A program made the position numbers and the translations under genes. Below, piece by piece: positions 52,979-63,149 of a stretch of 64,000 nucleotides of DNA. The stretch is taken from the NCBI RefSeq assembly GCF_019249295.1, contig NZ_JAESDH010000004.1, positions 186,001-250,000 on the forward strand, in the 5' to 3' direction. Origin of the DNA: Alteromonas antoniana (GTDB taxonomy: Bacteria; Pseudomonadota; Gammaproteobacteria; Enterobacterales; Alteromonadaceae). Under the pieces are notes generated by a model, which saw nothing but the letters and a program-made list of their open reading frames with translations, ran no database searches and was not told where the DNA came from. The first letter of the stretch is position 1. Each line of letters begins with the position of its first letter.

Positions 52979-53243
52979 AGGGTCTGTTGATCTTTGCTGT
53001 ATGAATTTTGTTTGGGGTAAACGCGTTTTGATCGCGGCGCGCCGATTGTAGCCTAGTCATCTAGGCAAATGAGGCGGAACAAAGAGCAAAACGCGTTTAG
53101 CCGAACCCAGCGGGCAGCGTTTGTTAGTGATTCATGCTGTGTTATCGTCCACTTATGTAGAGTGTCTACACGGCGTGAACGCTGCCTTGCCTAAATCACT
53201 AACAATTCGCTGCAAAAATGTACAGCAAAGGTCAACAGACCCT
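52979..53243. mobile_element. MITE-like element of about 265 bp with terminal inverted repeats
   Basis: The ends are 23-bp inverted repeats with one mismatch: AGGGTCTGTTGA at 52979-52990, continuing to 53001, and its complement ending at 53243. Inside are two further inverted repeats: TAAACGCGTTTTG (53018-53030) with CAAAACGCGTTTA (53087-53099), enclosing GCCTAG/CTAGGC; and GCAGCGTTTGTTAG (from 53114) with its near complement (53196-53213). No transposase and no credible ORF. A short relative lies at 43432. No clear target duplication is seen. It fills most of the 455 bases between lpxL and the TcpQ-domain gene. Confidence 0.8.
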
Positions 53244-53370
53244 AAGCAAGATGCAACCGATTTCTTATGCGTTGTGAGGGATCTTGACTTGCTATTCACT
53301 ACCAAAAATAAAATACTTCATGCAGAGATAACGACATTGTTTTGTAGTTGAAGTAGCGGAAGTAAATCCT

Positions 53371-53991
53371 ATGGCAAAAAAAAGCTTTTCCAGCTCACTG
53401 TTTTGGGCAAAGCATATTGGTCTTGCACTGGCACTGATCGTGATTGCGGGTATTGTTATCGTACTTCAGCGGGATAATGCCACAGAGCCTGTGCCAGAGG
53501 GCGAAACCAAGGAAAAGTCAGTCGCCAGTGGCCTGTCGGAGTTTTATCGCGAGTTTCGCATGTCTTCAACGGATCCTATTTTAGAGGAAATTGGCGACTT
53601 CGTGTTAAGCGTGGGAGACACCGAAGAGACACTGGATGAACGTCTGCAAAATATGTCCAGTCAGACCCGTCCTGTCACCCGACGCTGGACTGGCGAGCAC
53701 AAGTTTCGCACGTTCAGTGCAGGCAACACATTGCGCGAAGCAATATCGGCGTACGCGCAGCAGGAAGGAATGCAGGTGATCTGGGATCTGGACCAGGATT
53801 TTGTGATTAAAGATCAGTTTCAGATGGACAATACCATCGCCGGCTCACTGGCGAAAATTGCCACGGCTATCGACAGCAATTTCGAAGGTGAGGTGAAGGC
53901 CTATCTCTGTCCGCGCCAGCGCTCTCTTGTCGTTACCGCAGAAGAAACCGACTTTATTAAACAAAACTGCTCGGTGGTAAAAGCCAGCTAA
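53371..53991 (+). CDS. Membrane-anchored TcpQ-domain protein
   Basis: 206 residues. One transmembrane helix near the N-terminus (KHIGLALALIVIAGIVIVLQ), a linker, and a C-terminal domain of about 80 residues (FSAGNTLREAISAYAQQEGMQVIWDLDQDFVIKDQFQMDNTIAGSLAKIATAIDSNF) like the TcpQ/PilL C-terminal domain of pilus-associated or secretin-associated proteins, with two late cysteines. No pilus or secretin gene is in the window, so its partner is unknown. The ATG at 53371 follows GAAGTAGCGGAAGT. Confidence 0.75.
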   Translation: MAKKSFSSSLFWAKHIGLALALIVIAGIVIVLQRDNATEPVPEGETKEKSVASGLSEFYREFRMSSTDPILEEIGDFVLSVGDTEETLDERLQNMSSQTRPVTRRWTGEHKFRTFSAGNTLREAISAYAQQEGMQVIWDLDQDFVIKDQFQMDNTIAGSLAKIATAIDSNFEGEVKAYLCPRQRSLVVTAEETDFIKQNCSVVKAS

Positions 53992-54013
53992 TATCGCTTA
54001 AACGCAATGTGCT

Positions 54014-54034
54014 GCGACACCAAAAAGGTGTCGC
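54014..54034 (+). terminator. Hairpin after the TcpQ-domain gene
   Basis: GCGACACC pairs with GGTGTCGC across five A's. There is no T-run after it, so it may be a weak or Rho-linked terminator, or a REP-like hairpin. Confidence 0.4.
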
Positions 54035-54227
54035 AAGGTAATCTCGTACCCTGACGAATAAACAGTGTTAAGCGCAGAGGAGGGGATTACTTTTTCTGCG
54101 GGTTAGCTCATCCCACTTGCTATCTCTGTCTACAATCGCGCTTTTTGACTGGTCGAGTCAATTTGGCCGGTGCATTGTGTATCACCATGTCTCCAGCATG
54201 AATGGACTTTAAACGCAGAAGTAAGTT

Positions 54228-54257
54228 TTTACTCACCCTTGCAGTCAGGTGAGTAAA
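54228..54257 (-). terminator. Possible terminator of glnE
   Basis: TTTACTCACC pairs with GGTGAGTAAA around 10 bases, downstream of the glnE stop at 54285. A clean T-run is not present on either strand. Confidence 0.4.
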
Positions 54258-54284
54258 GTCAGCTAATGGCGTCAGACAAAAAAG

Positions 54285-57167
54285 CTAATCGCTGTGAAAA
54301 ACCGTTTTCCAATGCCCGGATACTACCTGCCTGATTTCGTCTAATTCATCGTTGTCCTGCGCATACTTGCTGTCGGCCAGTGTCAGTTGATGGTACTGGT
54401 TTCGCAGCTCGAGATAGGCGTTTTGCAACTCTGTAGCCTTGGTGTCGGCAATAATGCCTGCGTGCTTTGTTGCTTCTATGATGCGAAGATTGTCAGTGTA
54501 TTCGGTCAGTGCCGGTGTGGCAGAGGAATGTGCTAACACCCAGAATTGCACAATGAACTCGATATCGGTGATCCCGCCTTCACACTGCTTAAGGTCAACG
54601 CCGTCAGCAGAGGATGACAAAAGATGCTCGCGCATTTTATGACGCATGTCAGAGACCTGCGTGCGAAGTTCATTAATATCACGCTGCTGTGAGAGGATTT
54701 CTTCTCTTATCGAATTAAATGATGCCAACAGGTCAGCGTCGCCTAAAATCCCCCGTGCGCGGACCAGAGCCTGATGCTCCCAGGTCCAGGCTTCTTCACG
54801 CTGATACACAGCAAAGCCATCAACATGACAGCAGAGCAGGCCCGCGTTTCCTGAGGGGCGAAGACGCAAGTCAGTTTCATACAATTGTCCGAACAGTGTC
54901 GTGGTATTTAACAAATGCATGATGCGCTGCGCCAGTTTAATGTAGAACTGCTGGGCCTCGATTTCCTTTTTGCCATTGGTTGTCACATGACGGGGCGCGT
55001 TATGCAGAAAAACCAGATCGAGATCGGAACCATAGCCCAGCTCGAACCCGCCAAGCTTTCCGTAGCCAATTACGCCAAATCCCCGGGTTCCGGCTTCAAG
55101 GTGTGACGGCACGCCAAACCGGTCACTCACCTGCTGCCAGGCGGAATTAACCACGCTTTCCAGCAACACCTCCGCCAGTACCGTTAACTTGTCACTGACA
55201 TTGGGAATGGGAAGAGAGCCGCTGATATCGCTGGCTGCGATACGCAACTGCTGGCACAACTTGAACTGACGCCAGCAGTCCATCATCAGCTCAACGTCGT
55301 CAGGATCAATACGCAGTAATGCCTGTCGCAAATCCTGCTCGTACTCCTGTTTGCTGCGAAGAATATCGGTATTTTGTTGCTCTAAATATACCGGCGTTAA
55401 GAGCTCGTCTAACAGCAAAGGGAAACGCTGTATCTCGGTGGCAATCCATTCGCTGCGTTCGCATAACCGGATAAGCTGACGCAATACATCCGGGTTTTCC
55501 AGCAACAAGTCCAGATACGTGGTGCGCCCGGTGATGGCATTGATTACGCCCAGCACCCGTGACAACACCAGCCGGGTATTGTCCACATGGCAGTCCAGCA
55601 AAATATACAGTAATTCCGGCATCAGCTTGTTCAGTGTGTCTTCACCGCGCTGGCCCATGCGGTAACTGCGAAGCTGCTGCCGAAATTCATTTAGCGTAGT
55701 AAAAATAATGCCTGCGTCGTCGCTACTCAGATGAGGTGAAAGTAAATCTCTGAACTCGTCATCGCCTAAATCCAGATTCCATGCATCCCGACACACTGCA
55801 AATCGTTCATCTTCACCGGTGTGTGCCTCATGGGTTTCTTCCACCAGTTGATTAAACTGATGATGAATGCGCGCCATCACGGCATCCAGGTGTCGTAAAA
55901 AAGCCGGGTAGTCTTCAAAGTCACACACGGTGGCCACAATTTCCTGGCCCCACTCATCATCAGGCAGGGTCTGCGTTTGCTCATCCTGCCATTGCTGGAG
56001 TGTGTGCTCGACTTTTCTCAGAAACAGATAATCCTGCTTCATTTCAGTCACGCTGGCGTCGTCTACTAACTCCAGTTCCGCTAACGCATCCAGCGTCACC
56101 TGAAGGCCTTTTTGTTGTAAAGCCGGCTCACGTCCGCCATGAATAAGTTGAAAACTCTGAGCGAAAAACTCCACCTCACGGATCCCGCCGGCCCCAAGCT
56201 TTATGTTGTCAGATAACCGTCTGCGCCGGATTTCGGTCGCGATTAACTGCTTCATGTTGCGCAGCGCATCAATGGTTGTGAAATCCAGATAACGTCGGAA
56301 CGTGAAAGGGCGGAGAATATCCTGCAGGTCGTTAAAATAGGGCGATTGCGTATCATTAACGACACGGGCTTTTACCATCGCGAAGCGCTCCCAGTGTCGT
56401 CCCTGCTCCTGATAGTAATCTTCCAGTGCGGCAAAATGCATGGCAAGAGGGCCGCTTTCTCCGAAAGGCCGCAAACGCATGTCTACCCTGAATACCTGAC
56501 CATCCACGGTTATCTTATTAAGTGCGCTAATTACCCGCTGAGCCAGACGCGTGAAAAACTGCTGGTTCTCCAGCGGTTTGCGCCCGCCCTCGGTTTCGCC
56601 TTTGTTGGGATAGGCGAATATCAGGTCAATATCTGAAGAAAAGTTCAGCTCCTTTCCGCCCAGTTTACCCATGGCCAGAATAAACATTGGTTGTGGGCCA
56701 TGCTCGCCCATCGGTGTACCGTGCTTATTGCAAAGCGCCTGGTACTGCCACTGATATGCTGCCTCTATCAAACTGTCCGCCAGCGCAGAGACCAGTGTGA
56801 GAGAGTCTGCAATAGCTTGCGAGTTCGTTAAATCACGCCACGCAATGGCGACCATCCAGTGGTTACGGCACAGCCTCAATGCGCTTAGTAACGCCTCTTC
56901 AGTTTCTGCCTTTGCACAGGCATCGACTACCTCTTTTTGTATCAATTCGCAGGATAGTGGGGTACCGCTGTGATCAAGCAGATCCTGCACCCATTGTGGA
57001 TGACGGATAAGTTGCTCGGCCACATATTCTGAGCGACCCAGTACGGTGCGGATAAGATCTTCCTGGTCACTGGAAAATGACTGGCCATTAGCGGACTCAG
57101 ACAAACGTTGCCAGAATTGTTCGGCGTACTCTTCAATCAAACTGTTATTTCCCGTAGGTGTAGGCAT
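54285..57167 (-). CDS. glnE: Bifunctional glutamine synthetase adenylyltransferase/deadenylylase
   Basis: 960 residues from ATG 57167, close to the 946 of E. coli GlnE; the open frame continues to 57275 without a better start. Two nucleotidyltransferase domains, each followed by a helical domain: GKLGGKELNFSSDIDLIF near residue 169 and GKLGGFELGYGSDLDLVF near 702. It adds and removes AMP on glutamine synthetase in response to PII. The gene is divergent from the DUF350 gene, with starts 99 bp apart. It is relevant to the nitrogen genes of the window, but it is far from them. Confidence 0.95.
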   Translation of the reverse strand: MPTPTGNNSLIEEYAEQFWQRLSESANGQSFSSDQEDLIRTVLGRSEYVAEQLIRHPQWVQDLLDHSGTPLSCELIQKEVVDACAKAETEEALLSALRLCRNHWMVAIAWRDLTNSQAIADSLTLVSALADSLIEAAYQWQYQALCNKHGTPMGEHGPQPMFILAMGKLGGKELNFSSDIDLIFAYPNKGETEGGRKPLENQQFFTRLAQRVISALNKITVDGQVFRVDMRLRPFGESGPLAMHFAALEDYYQEQGRHWERFAMVKARVVNDTQSPYFNDLQDILRPFTFRRYLDFTTIDALRNMKQLIATEIRRRRLSDNIKLGAGGIREVEFFAQSFQLIHGGREPALQQKGLQVTLDALAELELVDDASVTEMKQDYLFLRKVEHTLQQWQDEQTQTLPDDEWGQEIVATVCDFEDYPAFLRHLDAVMARIHHQFNQLVEETHEAHTGEDERFAVCRDAWNLDLGDDEFRDLLSPHLSSDDAGIIFTTLNEFRQQLRSYRMGQRGEDTLNKLMPELLYILLDCHVDNTRLVLSRVLGVINAITGRTTYLDLLLENPDVLRQLIRLCERSEWIATEIQRFPLLLDELLTPVYLEQQNTDILRSKQEYEQDLRQALLRIDPDDVELMMDCWRQFKLCQQLRIAASDISGSLPIPNVSDKLTVLAEVLLESVVNSAWQQVSDRFGVPSHLEAGTRGFGVIGYGKLGGFELGYGSDLDLVFLHNAPRHVTTNGKKEIEAQQFYIKLAQRIMHLLNTTTLFGQLYETDLRLRPSGNAGLLCCHVDGFAVYQREEAWTWEHQALVRARGILGDADLLASFNSIREEILSQQRDINELRTQVSDMRHKMREHLLSSSADGVDLKQCEGGITDIEFIVQFWVLAHSSATPALTEYTDNLRIIEATKHAGIIADTKATELQNAYLELRNQYHQLTLADSKYAQDNDELDEIRQVVSGHWKTVFHSD

Positions 57168-57265
57168 AATACAGGCATGCGTATGAAATAAACTGACATG
57201 CAGAGTCTGGCATACTTCAATTCTCCACTCCAGCGTGCAGTTGTCCTGATTAAGGAGTGATGTAG

Positions 57266-58171
57266 GTGGATGCACTGTTAAAACTGGTACCGCTATCTAA
57301 CGACCTGTGGATTTATCTGGCCATTGATGTGGCACTGGCGTTATTGCTTCTTGTGTTGATGAAGTGGCTGACGGGACTCTTTCGTAAAAACACCGTGACC
57401 GAAGAGTTGGGTGTAAAAGACAACTTTGCGTTTGGGATCAGTATTGCCGGTGGCATGTTGTCGCTGTGTATCGTATTGAGCTCTGTTGTGGGCCGCCATG
57501 TCGGGCAGGGGTATCAGGATGCGGCTATCGGTATGCTGACCTTCGGGGTTATCGGCATCATACTGGTGAAATTTGGCCGCTTTGCTCACGATAAACTGGT
57601 GTTAAACCGTGTCGATACCGTTGCCATGATATCTGACCGCAGCGTGAGTATCGCGCTGGTAGATGCCGCCAGTCTGATTGCCAGCGCAATCATTTTGCGC
57701 AGCATGATGTTGTGGGTAAACGGCAGCAATATGAATGCGATTATCGCCATTAGTACCGGCTTTACGGTGGTACTCACCATCCTGCTGGTAATGACCCGTA
57801 TCTACGAAGCCCGGTTTGCACGTGACAATCAGAACGACTCCTTCCAGGGCGCACTTCGCAAAGGCCAGATGGCGCTGGCAATCGAACATTCCGGTAACCT
57901 GCTGGGTACGGCTTTGGTGGTATCTGCCGCGAACAAATTACTTACCTATCATCCTGCCGGATATGTGTCGAACGTCACCGGCTGGCTAATTGTCAGTGTC
58001 GTGCTGGCGATATCACTGCATCTTACGGTGATGCTGAGTAAGCGAATTATCCTGTACGGGATGAACTATCGTCAGGAAGTCGACCAGCAGCATAATGTGG
58101 GAGTCGCTTGTCTGGGTCTGACATTAAGCATTGGTATTGCACTGATTGTGAATGGGGTGCTGGGGCATTAA
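57266..58171 (+). CDS. DUF350-domain inner membrane protein
   Basis: 301 residues, GTG start with ribosome site AAGGAGTGATG. About eight transmembrane helices in two similar halves: GISIAGGMLSLCIVLSSVVG with a following YQDAAIGMLTFGVIGIILV, and QMALAIEHSGNLLGTALVVSAA with WLIVSVVLAISLHLTVML. This is the DUF350 (UPF0719-like) duplication. The function is not known. It does not overlap the glnE coding region when glnE starts at 57167. Confidence 0.85.
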   Translation: MDALLKLVPLSNDLWIYLAIDVALALLLLVLMKWLTGLFRKNTVTEELGVKDNFAFGISIAGGMLSLCIVLSSVVGRHVGQGYQDAAIGMLTFGVIGIILVKFGRFAHDKLVLNRVDTVAMISDRSVSIALVDAASLIASAIILRSMMLWVNGSNMNAIIAISTGFTVVLTILLVMTRIYEARFARDNQNDSFQGALRKGQMALAIEHSGNLLGTALVVSAANKLLTYHPAGYVSNVTGWLIVSVVLAISLHLTVMLSKRIILYGMNYRQEVDQQHNVGVACLGLTLSIGIALIVNGVLGH

Positions 58172-58331
58172 GGGAGAGGCGAATACGCAGGGGTCGCATC
58201 TTCACTGATCTCTGAAACTGCTTCATTCAGTGGCTCGTGTACTTCCCGATATCCCGGGGAACGGTAATGCTCACTGAAAACAGAGGTTCACGCTGACCTA
58301 TCGCGCTGTGTGTCGCACACGCGGCGCCGAA

Positions 58332-58682
58332 TCAGCGTTCTGCGAACTTATCGCTTACCCATACGGCGTCAGTATCTGAGATGGTTTTTGCTTTAAGCAG
58401 TTTCTGTTTCTGTAAACGGGAGAGTTGTTTCACTCTGTATTCGGCTTTTAACGCCTGACTTTTGTTTGCCACCTCAAACACACCGCGAAATACCAGTGGG
58501 CTTTTTCCTTTTAACGCTTTTGCGCCACCGGGTTTTTCGCCCCTGTGCTGAGCGATTCTGCGAATTGGATCACAAGTAATTCCCGTGTAAAACTGACCCA
58601 AGCGATTTTCAATAATGTAGATATACCAACGAGAGGAGTTTGGTTCCTCATTATCGGTGTTGGCTGCTATACTTGCCGACAA
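58332..58682 (-). CDS. GIY-YIG nuclease-family protein
   Basis: 116 residues from TTG 58682, the only start that gives a ribosome site (CAGGGG, about 8 bases upstream); no ATG is available before the domain. The GIY-YIG core is IYIIENRLGQFYTGITCDPIRRIAQHRGEKPGGAKALKGKSPLVF, the UPF0213/YhbQ type of small nuclease. Its job, perhaps in DNA repair, is not established. It is divergent from hldE. Confidence 0.85.
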   Translation of the reverse strand: MSASIAANTDNEEPNSSRWYIYIIENRLGQFYTGITCDPIRRIAQHRGEKPGGAKALKGKSPLVFRGVFEVANKSQALKAEYRVKQLSRLQKQKLLKAKTISDTDAVWVSDKFAER

Positions 58683-58713
58683 AATTCAGAGCCCCTGAAA
58701 TAGCGATATCTTT

Positions 58714-60150
58714 ATGATTTTACCAGATTTTAGCAAAGCAAAAATTCTCATTGTCGGCGATTTGATGCTCGACCGTTACTGGACTGGCGGTACAGGGCGA
58801 ATTTCGCCCGAAGCACCGGTGCCGGTAGTGAATATCAGCGATACAGAAGACCGTCCTGGTGGTGCTGCCAACGTGGCAATTAACGCGGCCTCTCTGGGGG
58901 CGCAGGTAAGTCTGATAGGCCTTTGCGGAAAAGATGACAACGCACAAATTCTCCGTCAGAAACTGGAGTCTTTTGATATTAACTGCCGCTTTTTCCCGGT
59001 TGAGGGAATGGACACCATCACCAAGCTTCGCGTGATGAGCCGTAATCAGCAGTTGCTGAGAATGGACTTCGAAAAAAGCTTTGCCGAAGTAAGTAAAACG
59101 GAGTTAGAAAGCGCGTTTGAGCAGGCGGTGGAAAGCGCCGATCTGGTGATCCTGTCTGATTACAACAAGGGCTGTTTATCAGCGCCTCAGACGTTAATTG
59201 AAAAAGCTAAGAAAGCAGGCAAAGCGGTAATTGTCGACCCGAAAGGGTCAGACTTCGGTAAGTACAAAGGCGCGACGCTGATCACCCCAAATATGTCAGA
59301 GCTGACTGCTATTACCGGCGAGGCAAAAGACGAAGCCGAACTGGTAAAACACGCGCATGAATTGCGTGAATCATTGAACCTGAATGCGCTGCTGTTAACC
59401 CGCTCTGAAGCCGGCATGACGCTTTTTGAGCAAGGGCAGGATGAGTTCCACCTTCCGGCGAAAGCCAAAGAAGTCTATGACGTGACCGGTGCTGGCGATA
59501 CGGTGGTCTCTACACTGGCGGTGGCAATGTCATGTGGGCTACCGACTCAGGCGGCTTGCGTATTGGCCAACCTCGCGGCAAGCGTTGTGGTTGGTAAGCT
59601 GGGTACGTCTACGGTAACGAATACCGAACTGGCAATGGCGCTGGGCGAACAGTCTGTGCACCTGGACGGCGGTGTGATGACTGAGGATCAACTGGTTATC
59701 GCATTGCAGTCTGCCCGTGAGCGCGGCGAGAAAGTCGTGATGACCAATGGCTGCTTCGATATTCTGCATGCTGGCCATGTGTCTTACCTGGAAGAAGCCG
59801 CAGCACTGGGCGATCGATTAATCGTGGCGGTGAACACCGATGCGTCGGTAACCAAACTCAAAGGGCCGGGTCGCCCGGTAAACAATGTATCACGCCGTAT
59901 GGCGGTGCTGGCAGGGCTAAGCTCGGTTGACTGGGTGGTGCCGTTCTCAGAGGATACGCCGCGGCGCCTGATTTCACAGCTGCTGCCCGATGTACTGGTA
60001 AAAGGCGGCGACTATAAGCTGGAAGCTATCGCTGGCGCTAAAGAAGTCATGGATAACGGTGGCGAAGTGAAAGTACTCTCGTTTGAGGATGGGGTAAGCA
60101 CAACCGGGATCATTGATAAAATCGTTAACCGGGATGTGAAAAAGGCCTGA
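58714..60150 (+). CDS. hldE: Bifunctional heptose kinase/adenylyltransferase
   Basis: 478 residues. The N-terminal ribokinase-type domain (to about residue 320) has [34 protein letters not shown] and the anion hole [17 protein letters not shown]. The C-terminal cytidylyltransferase domain has [26 protein letters not shown] (near residue 343) and the late [11 protein letters not shown]. It makes ADP-heptose precursors for the lipopolysaccharide core. The neighbourhood with glnE is as in enterobacteria, although here a DUF350 gene and a GIY-YIG gene lie between. Confidence 0.96.
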   Translation: MILPDFSKAKILIVGDLMLDRYWTGGTGRISPEAPVPVVNISDTEDRPGGAANVAINAASLGAQVSLIGLCGKDDNAQILRQKLESFDINCRFFPVEGMDTITKLRVMSRNQQLLRMDFEKSFAEVSKTELESAFEQAVESADLVILSDYNKGCLSAPQTLIEKAKKAGKAVIVDPKGSDFGKYKGATLITPNMSELTAITGEAKDEAELVKHAHELRESLNLNALLLTRSEAGMTLFEQGQDEFHLPAKAKEVYDVTGAGDTVVSTLAVAMSCGLPTQAACVLANLAASVVVGKLGTSTVTNTELAMALGEQSVHLDGGVMTEDQLVIALQSARERGEKVVMTNGCFDILHAGHVSYLEEAAALGDRLIVAVNTDASVTKLKGPGRPVNNVSRRMAVLAGLSSVDWVVPFSEDTPRRLISQLLPDVLVKGGDYKLEAIAGAKEVMDNGGEVKVLSFEDGVSTTGIIDKIVNRDVKKA

Positions 60151-60172
60151 TATTTCGGTTTTCATAACCAGC

Positions 60173-60200
60173 AAAGGGTGTCAGCAGAGCGCCCTTTTTT
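60173..60200 (+). terminator. Terminator of hldE
   Basis: AAAGGG with CCCTTT and additional G-T/G-C pairs near the loop, followed by six T (60195-60200). Confidence 0.8.
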
Positions 60201-60282
60201 GTGTCTTTTCCATGGCGGGAAAGGGGGCTTTACGTTAAGCTAGAAAACTCGTTGTCGTAGTTTTAGCATTAGCGGTAAATTC

Positions 60283-61383
60283 ATGTACGAAAGTTATTAC
60301 GGACTTAACTCCAAACCGTTCCAGCTGACGCCAGACCCGGCGTTTTTCTTCGCCAGTAAATGGCATAAGCGGGCTATGTCGTATTTGCAGTATGGCTTGT
60401 CGCAGGCGGAAGGGTTTATCGTCATTACCGGGGATATCGGTACAGGAAAAACCACTATCGCTAACAGCCTGCTTAATGACATTGAAGATGACATTATGGC
60501 CGCGCAAATCGTGACACCCAAGCTAACACCTGATGAGTTAGTCAAAATGGTGGCCTCGAAATTCGAGCTTGATGTCACAGGCAAATCGAAAGCGGATATT
60601 CTCAAAGATCTAGAAACGTTCCTGTTCGACCTGAGCAAACAGGGGAAACGGGCGTTACTGCTGGTGGACGAGGCGCAAAACCTGCCACTGGAAACCATCG
60701 AAGAACTGCGAATGCTGTCTAACTTCCAGCAAGCGGGCAAGCCCCTGTTACAGAGCTTCCTGTTGGGTCAGGAAGAGCTGCAGCCGATATTGCGCGCGCC
60801 TAACATGGAGCAGTTCAGACAGCGTATCGTGGCATCCTGTCACTTAGCACCGCTGACCGAAGATGAAACCAAGTCGTACATCGAATACCGTATGCATCAC
60901 GCTGGCTGGAACGGCACTTCATTATTCTCTGAAGAAGCCTTCTCCCGTATTCATCAGTTCACCCGAGGCGTGCCGCGTAAAATTAATACGTTGATGGACC
61001 GCATTCTATTGTACGGATTCCTTGAAGAGCTGGAAAAGCTGACCGAAGAAGCCGTAGACGCGGTAATTGATGAAGTAAAAGAAGAAATGTTTGAGCCTGA
61101 GAAAGTGCAGGTAGAAGAGGCCAGCCAGAGCTCTGCGGACGCATCTGCAGGTCAGGAAGGTCAAGAGCCAGGCTCTTATAAGCCAGCTCAGAAAGTACTC
61201 ACGCCAAACGGCAACGAAATTCAGGATGCAGAGTATTATAAGGCGATGCTGGCCGAACTGGTGGATGCGCTGGATGATGCAATCGGGCATAAGGTCAAGC
61301 TGACGCAGTATATTGATAAGCTGCTTAAGAAGAAGTACCGGACGTATGTGAGATTAAAGTCGGATGAGGGGGAGGAGTCTTAA
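60283..61383 (+). CDS. XrtA-associated secretion ATPase (ExeA-like)
   Basis: 366 residues. N-terminal MYESYYGLNSKPFQLTPDP is the hallmark of ExeA/GspA-like ATPases. Walker A GDIGTGKTT near residue 50, Walker B ALLLVDEAQNLPLETIEELRMLSNF near 125, and an RxI/arginine region GVPRKINTLMDRILLYG. The C-terminal 90 residues are acidic and low in complexity, then basic. This subfamily is usually encoded with XrtA exosortase-type exopolysaccharide genes and is thought to energise export or assembly of the polysaccharide machinery. Here it faces the other XrtA genes. Confidence 0.85.
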   Translation: MYESYYGLNSKPFQLTPDPAFFFASKWHKRAMSYLQYGLSQAEGFIVITGDIGTGKTTIANSLLNDIEDDIMAAQIVTPKLTPDELVKMVASKFELDVTGKSKADILKDLETFLFDLSKQGKRALLLVDEAQNLPLETIEELRMLSNFQQAGKPLLQSFLLGQEELQPILRAPNMEQFRQRIVASCHLAPLTEDETKSYIEYRMHHAGWNGTSLFSEEAFSRIHQFTRGVPRKINTLMDRILLYGFLEELEKLTEEAVDAVIDEVKEEMFEPEKVQVEEASQSSADASAGQEGQEPGSYKPAQKVLTPNGNEIQDAEYYKAMLAELVDALDDAIGHKVKLTQYIDKLLKKKYRTYVRLKSDEGEES

Positions 61384-61409
61384 ATCCGATTTTAATTATT
61401 TGATTTATG

Positions 61410-61435
61410 AAATGCCGCTTAATGCGGCATTTTTT
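61410..61435. terminator. Bidirectional terminator between the ATPase and barrel genes
   Basis: AATGCCGC pairs with GCGGCATT over a 5-base loop, with A's before and T's after, so it can end both convergent transcripts. Confidence 0.85.
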
Positions 61436-61495
61436 GTGAATTGGACTTATTTCAGGGAATTAACTCTGGCGTTAGTTACGTAAATCGCTAGAGCA

Positions 61496-63145
61496 TTACT
61501 CGTAACTATAGGTTACACCAACAGAAATACGGCGGTCTGTGTAGTCATTGCCAAACTGACCACCGCCGAATCCCGCATCACCGCTTTTATCGACAAGTGC
61601 GAAATTAAGCGTCGCATTCAGATGCTGGCCAATTTCCCTGGAGACTCCAACAGAATAGCGCCAGTTTTCTGATTCACCGTTATTAAACTCTACAGAACGT
61701 TGTTCAATGTTGGCGTAGTTTACGTCAGCTGTCAGGCTGGTATAACTTCCCAGTTCCCAACTGGCATTGATACCTCCGCCATAAGTACGGCGCAGGCGAT
61801 CTTCTTCCAGGTAATCATTCTCTGAATAGCGCCACGATAACGCTACCGCCAGGCGAGAGAAGTCATAACCAATTTGCGCGTTGGTACTTTTGCGAAGAAT
61901 AATATTGTCGTCTAACTCAAGGTTTTGAGAGGTAAACTGTACAAGTTGTTCGCCGGCATCCGGCGTGTAATTCAGGCTGTTAGGCTGAAAACAGGTAGCG
62001 ATGCTGGTGGAGCCCACAGGGCACACAAACACACCAAGGTTCTCCGGGCTTGCCAGAAGGCGGCTTGTGCTCGTCACGTCTTCAGAGTACGAAATCGAGC
62101 TTCGTACTTTTTTAGTGTTATAACTGAAATTAAAACTGCCAGATTCACCATAAAAACGCCGGCCATAGCTTGCCGCGACGGATGTACGGCTGCTGAATGC
62201 CCATTTCATATCCAGCCCGATATAGGTTTCGTTATCATCCTCACCGATATCTGAATCACTGGTATTTGCTGTTAGAGATATGTAACGGTTATCACTTTTA
62301 CGGTAGGTAATTCCAGCTCCATATGAGTTGAATTCACGAGTCTGACTGAACGTATCGGTTCTGTCTGAGAGCTGATTCGCTTCGTGCTCTGCACTTACAC
62401 GAAATCCCCAGTTATTGAACAACATGATGTCCGCTTTGGCCTCACCACTTCGCGTCACAAAATCGCCGTTTCCCCGGTTTTCACGATCTGTTTGCGAGTA
62501 AGCACCATTAATAGACCAGAAAACCACACGGGCTTCATCGCCTTGGTACAAGGTTCCTTGCGTGCGGTAGGTTTCACTGTCAAGGGCCACACCACTTAGG
62601 TTTTCGGAGCGTTCAGACTCGACTATTGAATACGCGGCCTGACCACGAGCGCGGATCCAGTCACCCTGGTCCAGGGTCAGGGTTGACGCAAACTGATTTG
62701 ACCGGGTTTTTGCGAGATCGCCACCATTTGTCAGAAAGTCACTAACGAGAAAGTTTGCTGCACTGGCATTACGATAGTTTAGTGCCCCGTTCGCCTGAAA
62801 CGACAGCAGTCTGTCGATGGCTGCCCACTGCGCAGAGTATTGGTACTCTGCATAGTCTTCAGTTTGGGTAACATCGCTGTTGTCACGCTCTATATGGGTA
62901 AGTGCGCCAGACCAGAGCCCGTTAAAGGTTCTGCTCTGATAGAGAGCACTCACCCTTGGCGTTAACTGCAACGTAGTGAGCGATCTGCGACCGAGAGATT
63001 CTGAGGCAATGTCCTGATAGATGGCTTCAGCGTCTGCTGAAGCGGTAAAATCCAGTGGCGAAGCATGTGCAGATGTCGAAACTATTAAACCTACCAGCAG
63101 AGCGACTTTCGTTTTTTTTGTTTTTATTGTGCTGAGAAGTTTCAT
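61496..63145 (-). CDS. XrtA-associated outer membrane beta-barrel protein (TIGR03016-like)
   Basis: 549 residues from ATG 63145; the longer frame to 63235 overlaps the kinase gene and has no better start. Signal peptide to about residue 29 (STSAHA-SPL). The mature protein is a large barrel of alternating strands with repeated patterns such as RSLTTLQLTPRVSALYQSR and RLAVALSWRYSENDYLEEDRLRRTYGGGINASWELG; it ends ISVGVTYSYE. It fits the TIGR03016 family found in PEP-CTERM/XrtA exopolysaccharide loci. It begins 4 bp after the kinase stop, on the same strand. Confidence 0.85.
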   Translation of the reverse strand: MKLLSTIKTKKTKVALLVGLIVSTSAHASPLDFTASADAEAIYQDIASESLGRRSLTTLQLTPRVSALYQSRTFNGLWSGALTHIERDNSDVTQTEDYAEYQYSAQWAAIDRLLSFQANGALNYRNASAANFLVSDFLTNGGDLAKTRSNQFASTLTLDQGDWIRARGQAAYSIVESERSENLSGVALDSETYRTQGTLYQGDEARVVFWSINGAYSQTDRENRGNGDFVTRSGEAKADIMLFNNWGFRVSAEHEANQLSDRTDTFSQTREFNSYGAGITYRKSDNRYISLTANTSDSDIGEDDNETYIGLDMKWAFSSRTSVAASYGRRFYGESGSFNFSYNTKKVRSSISYSEDVTSTSRLLASPENLGVFVCPVGSTSIATCFQPNSLNYTPDAGEQLVQFTSQNLELDDNIILRKSTNAQIGYDFSRLAVALSWRYSENDYLEEDRLRRTYGGGINASWELGSYTSLTADVNYANIEQRSVEFNNGESENWRYSVGVSREIGQHLNATLNFALVDKSGDAGFGGGQFGNDYTDRRISVGVTYSYE

Positions 63146-63149
63146 GCCA

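Noticed and set aside
53121..53351. 76-residue plus-strand ORF between lpxL and the TcpQ-domain gene
   Set aside because: It starts within the MITE-like element and has no ribosome site; its first half is made of the element's inverted repeats.
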